From Agaricus subrufescens (lineage: Eukaryota > Basidiomycota > Agaricomycetes > Agaricales > Agaricaceae): 64,000 nt of DNA. A program made the position numbers and the translations under genes. Location: NCBI GenBank assembly GCA_029945375.1, contig CM057066.1:2404125-2468124 (forward strand). Reading direction: 5' to 3'. Shown piece by piece: positions 56,370 to 64,000 of the stretch (its first letter is position 1; each line of letters begins with the position of its first letter). Below the pieces are notes generated by a model. That model saw only the letters and a program-made list of their open reading frames with translations, ran no database searches and had not been told where the DNA came from.

Positions 56370-58087
56370 TTATGCCCAACCGGATCGATCATTACTCTCT
56401 TCCATCCCCCCCATTCGACTCATATCTCCTGCATAATCTCCTATCATATCTTCACTCCTAGATCTCTCATCAGAAACAGATTCCATCCTTCTTCCTGCCC
56501 TAGATAACGAGGGGTGCAGATCTTGTTCGCTTTCTTCCATACCTATGAAAGGCCCTTGATCTCCTTCGTCACGCCCTATCGTTCCGTCAATTTGGCCTGG
56601 GAAACCCTGGGATAGTACGGGATATGTTCCATTGGAATACTCTACGCCCCGTGTTGGAGGCACGTATTCCCCGTTTGGTGAAAAGGGTGCATGCTGCTGT
56701 GGCTGATATACGTTCATTCCGCCGCCCATGCCTTGCGGTTGTTGGTGAGGTAACAAAGAAAGAGAGAGGTGCTGATGAGGCGGCAAAGCTTGTGCCTGAG
56801 GATAATCAAACCCGTTGGAGGAATTGTGCATTTGACGATGTTGGAATTGCATAGCAAACCTCCTTTGCTCCTGCAGATACGATCGTTGTTGCTGGATCAT
56901 CCTCTGTCGTTCGTATTGACGTCGCGGGTCGTGAAGGTCTATCCCCAATTCCGGCCCGATTCCGTTAATATTAAGGCCAGTAGCTGGCTGTTGATCCGCC
57001 CACCCGGCTTGGTGTCCTCCAGTCATGAGGTCTTGCTGCCATTGGCCGACATCGAGTCCTGGGTGTGTAGTATGCGAGCGAGAGGCGCGATGATCTGCTA
57101 GGCCTATGGCAACAGCAGACACGGAACTGCGCCTTGAACAAGGCTCTGACTGAGTCGAGGAATTCGTCAGGGAGTAGAACTCTTGAGATAAAGTCCCTAT
57201 ATGCGGTGAAGTCTGGTGTTGCTGATGCTGAGACATTGGGGAGAAGCCCAGGGCGGATGGAGAATGTAATTTGAGAGCCTCTGAGCGGGTTGGAGAGGGA
57301 GATACGGGAGATCCTTCGTTGGAGTGGACGGAGGACTCGAGTGTCTCACTTGTATCGCCTGTGTATGTGGACGTTTCGCTGTGTTCAGCAGATCCTACGC
57401 TACTGGCAACACTCGAAGTCCTCCCACTATGTTCAGGGTCGGAGGCCGTGGAAGAGGTAGCGGTCTTCATCGATGAAGTACTGGCGGTGGAGGTTTTGAC
57501 TTTATTCGGTCCACGAACCCTTCCTTCTTTTGCGTACTCGCAGACTAGGCCGCGATTGATGCACCGTTTGCAAGCGGGGTGATCACCGCTGCACTAGAGG
57601 ACCGTCAGATCAGATCGAGAGTAAACACGTTGTAGAGGTTAGCAAGCCATCCCGCCATGGTTAAATCCTGGGATAGACATACCTTTGCCTTTCGTGTACG
57701 GCATTTCTCACAGGCCTGAGCCGTCCGTAGGCGAGGATGCTCGGGTGTCCGATAAAATATCCCAGTGGCAGGGTCAAGAGAGCCGGCGAGGCTGAGACGA
57801 GACATGCTGGCGGCGGACATACCGCCACCGGTGTTGAGTGGGGAAGTAAGCCGTGGGGTGGGGTACGGAGCGGCAGCAGGAAAGGCACGGTACGGAAGTG
57901 GCTGGGATTGGAAAGGTGGCAGTAAGGTCTGGTCATATGGCGGCCAACCCTGCGGAGAGTCGTTGACCGTGGTCGGATAGAGCGATTGTGGAGAATGCTG
58001 CTGCTGCTGCTGCTGCGAAACATACATGAATGCGTTCGGGGTGGGTTCTTCGGAATCAAAGGAGTTTTCGTATGGAGTATATGGCAT
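56370..58087 (-). CDS. Zn2Cys6 (Gal4-type) fungal transcription factor
   Basis: Two exons, 58087-57683 and 57593-56370, give 542 residues. The DNA-binding domain spans the intron: CEKCRTRKAK at the end of exon 1 and CSGDHPACKRCINRGLVC at the start of exon 2. Together they give the spacing CX2CX6CX6CX2CX6C (about residues 126-153). A basic linker (EGRVRGPNKVK) follows. The N-terminus has a Q run and is Pro/Ser/Tyr-rich. The C-terminal region is Ser/Gln/His-rich with a possible short helix ERQRMIQQQRSYLQEQRRF. No middle homology (fungal_trans) domain is visible. Probably nuclear; targets unknown. A 1.5 kb or longer upstream region fits a regulator gene. Confidence 0.87.
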
Positions 58088-60960
58088 AGCCTTGAACTAC
58101 AGACAACGAGGAAGCAAGCAGAGAAGACGGGGCAGCAGGGCTCAAAACCTCCAAGGCGGCGTTGAAAAGAGGGTATGGAATTAAAGGCGTGATGTAATTT
58201 TGGAAGAGGCTACTCGCTTCGTCCCAAAGCGTGCCCACCTTGCGTTTGTATGTGGTCGTGTGTTGTTGCCCGTTGGCCGGTTTTTTCCTCCCGATCGACT
58301 CCCGGACGTTTCAATTTTTAAAAAAAATTAAATTGGAGCTGGATTATTTCTTGGGATAAAATCACGATTTGGTCCAAGCAACCCCCCCTCATGCCCCGAT
58401 GTATAATATCTTAGGAAACCTTCCCCGGACAGCTGACCAACAATTTCGGTGTGAATTTGTTATCCTCAACTGCGATTCACGAAATTCCTGTTTCGGGTGA
58501 TCGATTGCTTCGGCGCCAAATCAGGTAGACTCCGCCGCAGGAAATTTGGGCCCCACCAGTCTGACTAGGTCAGGGATCCCAGTGCATTGGTGGCTCGAAT
58601 CGCTAAGATATGCATGCATTCAGCCAGGCGCTCGCGTATTTTTCTTTCTACATTCGATCGAGAAATCACTAAGCGGCCGGAGTCTTGGAAATAGGATTGC
58701 CAAGGTTTAATGTACAAACAGGGTCGGTCCCCTTTACTTGCCATTTTCACTCATTACACTTCGAATCGGCATCCTCTACCTCCTGGCAAGGAGAGAGAGA
58801 GAATCACCTAGGTTGCGCGAAGGGTCGTCGATATTTCAAACGCCGTCCAATCACCCATTCGAATTTTCCTAAATTTCTTTGTCTCCCAATAAAAGTATTA
58901 ATCGCCAAAGAAGAAAAGAATCACACGCTTACTTAAGGGTAAGACCCTTCACAGAAATGGATCTCAGCGGTCCCCAGATCCCATCTCTGAACAAAAGTTT
59001 AAGGTCACTCAAGCTTGGGGGTTTTTTGGATTCCTTCCTCCCCCTGTAGGCAAAAGCATTACCCGGAATGTCGACCTCGCCGCTGGGTATTATGGTAATC
59101 TTTGTAAAGGCACCGAAGTCACCGGCAACTAGACCATGTCCCTCCACTATACTTCTTCTCTCACAGAGAGTCCGATATACTACTGAGTGATCCCAACCTT
59201 TGGTCTGTTTACGATAGACGAAATTCACGTGGGCTATGTTTTAATTATTGAGGCCTCTAAAACTGTCTCGATGCACTGTAGATGTGTTGGCCCGAAAGAC
59301 TTCATGCTATACTGACCAAGCAAAGTGCAAGCGTTAACCGCTGCGTTAAGAACGAAGAATGTCAATGTTTGAAGCCGGGACTTTGCTAAGAACTCGTGAA
59401 AATATTCATTCTTGCGCTATTCGCGGGAGAGGCGTGACGAACCTCACGGGTTTAGAAACGGGCAAGAGGTAACTTCTCACGCTGCTTTATAGCGGACAGT
59501 ATCAGTACTGTCTTTGCAACCCACTTATAACAGTTCAAATGTTTACTTTCTTGGCCAACCCTTGTTCACGTAGCCATACATTAAAAGCACGGCTTCGCCA
59601 AGTTATATCTTGGTAATACTATCAACCACGCGCCTGAGTGGCGAACGGCCTCGACAGAAAGTCTTTTTTTAGGATTCTTTCTCGAAAGGCCCGCGGAAAA
59701 GAAGCATTTATCGAGATCCCGAGTTTTATCTCATATCGAATCGGACAGGGGAACTCTCCTGAACACCTTCTTTGACAGAACGCTTATGACGATCAAAATG
59801 ACAAAAAGAAATAACTTATCCGCCGGTATTCTGGGCATTTATGGGTACTTGACCTTAGGCGAGCTAATTATGGATTACTATCACATGACGATGAGACGCA
59901 TTTAGCGTTCATCATTCTAGAGCCAGAGAGACTTTTTCGCGAAATGGAATAAATGGAACAGCTTATAAAAAGCCTAGGAATTCATACCACTCGCTCCAGG
60001 CGCCGGCCTTGGTTACACACATTTGATCGGAGGAAATGTGATTAACAGCAATTCCAGGAAAGAAGCCTTTCTCTTATAAAGCGTCTTCGCTAGAATCTAG
60101 GGTTAGCCTTCAGTGCAGTGGGTTTTCCCCAAGTGTCCACCAACCGTGCTGCTCGGCCGCTGCTCATTTTAGGATGCATAACTGTAAGTGGGATTTTTAA
60201 AATAGGTACGTTGCGGCTGTGAGGCAGGCCAAAATCGGAATTTTTTCACTTGTAAGATTAAAGATCAAGCTCTGAGTGAAATGGTAGCTAACGTATATGT
60301 ATGCCAGGCGGGAGATAGAACCCTTTTTTGCTCGCCTGTAATCCGCCTAACTGATCGCTGGTAAGTATTTCGGGTAACTTTGTAAGATGGATGTACATAC
60401 AAGCATATGAATTTTTCTTGGTCCTCAGCGGCGATGTTGGGTCTCATGTTGATTTAGAGACGGTCAGTCGAAGAGAAGCTCTCAGAGTCACCGTTTGTTT
60501 CTCCGGAATTTTTTTCAGTGGTTACATCCGAAAGTGATTCGCGGGTAGAGAAAATCTGATCTCTGAGCGCTAAGAACGGACGAACAGTATATAAGATGTG
60601 TTGATGCTCTAGCTCAGGAGTAGGGGCAGAAAGCCGGCAAGAAAAAAATAGCAGTCTTAATTGCAACGGACACCTACTATATACCGCACTGCTAAAGCAC
60701 GGACAATGTTATGAGAGCCTCGGATTCAACACAAGCTATAGAGTTTGGGTTCGACCGTTCCGGCCATCCGCTGTAAATAAGACGATTATTTGCATCAGGG
60801 TTGACGGACGGCGTCCGCGTGCACGATAAGGTTTTCCAACAAATGGGTCGGAGGGGCCGGGGAATGGGCCGGGAGAGGGCCGGAGGGGGCCGAAACTCCG
60901 ACGGGATTTGAGTAAGCGGGATCTGATTGCACGTTTTGTCGTTTTTTGCTTTCTCCCAGA
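58088..60960. other. Large intergenic region with divergent promoters
   Basis: About 2.9 kb between the Zn2Cys6 gene (leftwards) and the NAP gene (rightwards). No gene or repeat was recognised; frames are short and overlapping. 58318-58335 is an A/T run. 60840-60900 is G-rich (GGGCCGG repeats) just upstream of the NAP start and probably part of its promoter or leader. Confidence 0.5.
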
Positions 60961-62379
60961 ATGTCGTCGAACGTCCCCATCGCTGACCAGGACATCGCCG
61001 CGCCCACCCCGCAGAACACGCCCCTCAACCAGGCACCCATCTCGCTGGGCCTTTCGAGACCGACGGTGCCAGACATCGCCGAAGCCAACGAGCAGGAAGA
61101 TGGTGAGAACATTGAACCAGATCTCTCCGCAACCCGTGCACATTTGCTAGGCATGATTCAAGGAAAACTCGCAGGCCTCATCGGAAAGAGCTCAAACTAC
61201 ATCGAGGGCCTCCCGCTTGAGGTCAAGCAGAGCCTCGAGGCTCTCAAGGGTATCCAGACCAAACAGGATGAACTCCAGGCTAAACTCAAACGCGAAATCA
61301 CAGAGCTGGAAAAAAAGGTTCGTCCGCTCAATCTACCGTTCAACGCGTACTCATTTCGGCTCCAGTATCTCGAGTTGAGTACGCCCTTGTACAAACGCCG
61401 TAGCGCTATCATCCTCGGCAAAGAAGCCCCGACCGTCGAAGAAGTGGAAGTGGGGACCAAGTACTCTATCAAAGATAGTGAGACTTATACCCCAATCCCC
61501 ACTGAACCGGCCCCAACAGCCACCGCAATTCCCGAATTTTGGCTTACGGCCTTACGGAATCACGTTGGACTGTCCGATTTGATAACCGATCGTGACGAAG
61601 GTGCCCTTAAACATCTTATCGATATCAGATATGAGTACCTCAATGATCCCACCGAACACGATGGAAAGCCAGGATACAAACTCTTCTTTGACTTCTCGCC
61701 TAACGAGTACTTTACGAATGAGACTCTTACGAAAACATACATTTACCAACAAGAGGTCGGTTATAGCGGCGACTTTATCTATGACTGTGCCGTTGGTACC
61801 GAAATCAAGTGGAAAGAAGGCAAGGACCTGACGAGGGAATTTGAAATCAGAAAGCAGCGTAATAAAAGTGAGCCGTAAATTGCAATCGTGCGATCCGAAC
61901 CACACCTAACGGTTATGCAAGCCACCAACCGCACTCGCCTTATTCGTAAGGCACATCCAACGGAATCTTTTTTCAACTTCTTTTCGCCTCCTAAGCCCTT
62001 GTCCGAGGAAATCCTTGCTGAGCTCTCGGAAGACGAAGCTGATGAGGCCGAGGAAAAACTGGAGCTTGACTACCAGCTTGGAGAAGACTTCAAGGACAAG
62101 ATCATCCCCCGTGCCGTTGATTACTTCACCGGCAAAGCCCTAGAATATGATATGATGGACGATGATGATGATGATTTTGTTGATACTGATGAAGATGACG
62201 ATGATGAAGGCGACGAGGATGACGATGACGATGACGACGAGGTGAGTCAGATTTGTTTTAGCGGTATTTTGAACATAATGAAAACTGATAGTCCTGAATG
62301 TTAGGTATTGGACGGGAACAAGCGTCGTCAAGGGTCGAAGGGTCCGAAAGTAAATCCTGAAGACTGCAAACAACAGTAA
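60961..62379 (+). CDS. Nucleosome assembly protein (NAP1 family histone chaperone)
   Basis: NAP1 proteins bind H2A-H2B, shuttle them between cytoplasm and nucleus and help assemble nucleosomes. Exons are 60961-61317, 61366-61867, 61922-62241 and 62305-62379, giving 417 residues. The dimerisation helix precedes [17 protein letters not shown]; then [44 protein letters not shown] and [11 protein letters not shown] follow in family order. An acidic Asp/Glu tail is encoded by GAT/GAC repeats (about 62155-62241). The last exon ends CKQQ, the prenylation-type C-terminus also found in animal NAP1. The first intron (61318-61365, 48 nt) is in frame and stop-free, so it may be wrongly retained in predictions. 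Likely essential housekeeping. Confidence 0.93.
62157..62240 (+). repeat. GAT/GAC trinucleotide tract encoding the NAP acidic tail
   Basis: Imperfect repeats of GATGAC and GATGAT in frame give a run of Asp and Glu. The tract is length-variable by nature and could vary among strains. Confidence 0.8.
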
Positions 62380-64000
62380 AGGAGTGTCTTTTTGCATCAT
62401 TTACGTGTCGTGGTCGAGTACGATTGGATTGTCTCTCATATCATCTTGTTGGTTTTCCTTCCTTTCTATATTCTTGCTTGTCCCTTTTCCCCTCTACCTT
62501 TTCTAACGCACTTGTCATTGTTTAATATGCGTGCTTGCTATTTCGGTACCGCCGTTCTTTGCCTCCATTGCTGTTCCTCACACTTACCAGCTTCGCCTGA
62601 ACCTTTTGATATCTCACCACCCGGGTTTTTACAGTTTCTCACCAACTTATCTTGTAAAATAAAAATTAATAGGTCAAAAATTTAACAATGCCAAAATGCC
62701 ATTGTTTCAATTCATGTTACATTGTGTCACTACTTTTCCTTTGACACATGCTCACTACTTGCCGACTTTTACACATTAATACAATGATGATTCCTCACGT
62801 TATTAAATCCATTTGTACATTTGTACTTTTCGGCTGCAAGATCAAGCGCTTTGTCAAGGTAGAAGTAAATCGATTGATCAATCAATCAAAGATAATCATG
62901 GAAAATGCGATATAGTAATGGACCTGCCCAATTTGGACTCACCAAGGTGATTTCGACATAGCGCAAAACTTTGTCGCGTTTATAGATGCTTCACTTCAAA
63001 GGGGGCACATCTAACCATTTTTCTGTGATCCCACGAAGTCCTGTGTGAGAGCGAAGGGAGAAAAAGTATATTTGTCTTTATTTATTTCATCACTTATGAG
63101 GCATACCCGTTGTGCTCTCGTACCAGGCCGTTGGACTGACAGGTGCCGGCGTCTGTCACACTGGGTGAGATCGATATCACGAAGGAGAGCAGAGTATCTT
63201 GCTTGAGCACTACCCTTGAGTACAACAGCGTACGATAAAAATGAGAGGCAAGTGAATAATGGAATATGGGCCCGAGTGACTCAATCTCATCCTGCTTGAA
63301 AGGGTGAGGGGTAGTGCATGAGGCATGGGAAGAAGAATATGGAGGCGAAACGCGCGTCCATGAGCACAATATTAATACTATTAGATGGTACTAAGAGTAG
63401 GTAGTGTGCGTGGTATGGAATATATGAAATTGGAACCCTAATAAGCTATAAGGAAACGAGGGTGGAAGTGTAAAAATGAATAATGAAAGCATCGAGGAGG
63501 GGAGGGGAGGAAGCAATCAAGGCGTGTCTTCGGTAGCCATCCTGTCAGGGTGAGGCATGCCTGTACACTCAGAACGGAGCTAAGCCGAAATACCAGGTGC
63601 ACCTGCGCACCCGCAGAATCCATGTTCTTGTCATTGTTGACCTCATTGAGCCCACATTGCCCAATCTAGGTGTAATGAATGATTTGTTGCCGTTGGAGGT
63701 CCGGAGTCCAGACCCCCAGTTTTGTGACATGACCAGATTAATGAAACCGGCTCGCAATTAGGAGCCTCCTCTCATTAATGGCGAAGCTTATATGGCTAAG
63801 CGATGACGAACGGAACTTCTTTCTTCGCTAAGGTTCGCCATCTCGAGTTGAATCGTAGTCAGTCTATTTTTACCGTCGTTTCTGAAAAACGCCACCCCAC
63901 CGGATTCTGTAGAGACGCAGGAAGAGGGCAGAAATTATCACACAGCTGGAATTCCGTGAAGAGCCATCAAGCACTACGTATTTTAGGGTACCAATCTATC
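62380..64000. other. Downstream non-coding region to window end
   Basis: The first 400 bp is T-rich and fits a NAP 3' UTR. The remainder has only short overlapping frames without family resemblance. No tRNA or repeat was recognised. A gene starting beyond 64000 could have its promoter here. Confidence 0.5.

Overview
The window is nuclear DNA of a filamentous basidiomycete, most likely an Agaricomycete. Genes are dense and carry many 45-75 nt GT-AG introns. The NLR-type NACHT proteins, the tnp2-type CACTA transposon and the Tad-like LINE all match families expanded in mushroom-forming fungi. No rRNA, tRNA, CRISPR or bacterial-type operon was recognised. All gene models come from reading splice sites and comparing paralogs by eye.

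Layout. (1) 1-5.2 kb is a decayed CACTA/EnSpm-like transposon whose transposase carries in-frame stops and is broken by a 5'-truncated LINE and by a possible solo LTR. (2) 5.2-8.1 kb is gene-poor, with a degenerate direct repeat and a relic NLR exon. (3) 8.1-40.4 kb holds five paralogous NLR genes (NLR1-NLR5 here), all on the minus strand. Each has a Pro/Ser/Gln-rich N-terminus, a short Asn-rich motif encoded on tiny exons, a NACHT P-loop NTPase and a conserved C-terminal domain in place of WD40, ankyrin or TPR repeats. A full-length LINE of about 9.5 kb lies just upstream of NLR1 and is itself interrupted by a 1.58 kb TA-flanked inverted-repeat element. An aldehyde dehydrogenase gene lies between NLR3 and NLR4, and a class I glutamine amidotransferase gene between NLR4 and NLR5. 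(4) 40.9-52.4 kb carries an MFS transporter, a trypsin-fold protein with a long N-terminal region, a second aldehyde dehydrogenase, a mitochondrial-type hydroxyacid-oxoacid transhydrogenase and a BLES03/DUF1917 protein. (5) 53-64 kb is sparse, with a Zn2Cys6 regulator and a NAP1-type histone chaperone.

How it fits together. The NLR array is the standout. NLR1, NLR2 and NLR3 were a tight tandem with about 0.55 kb spacers before the LINE landed. NLR1 and NLR3 look like closest relatives and both have an NLR exon relic downstream, which suggests duplication as a unit. NLR4 and NLR5 form a second subgroup. Fungal NLRs act in non-self recognition and regulated cell death, so a polymorphic recognition locus is a reasonable inference but is not shown by this sequence. 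The right-hand genes look like ordinary metabolism and chromatin functions.
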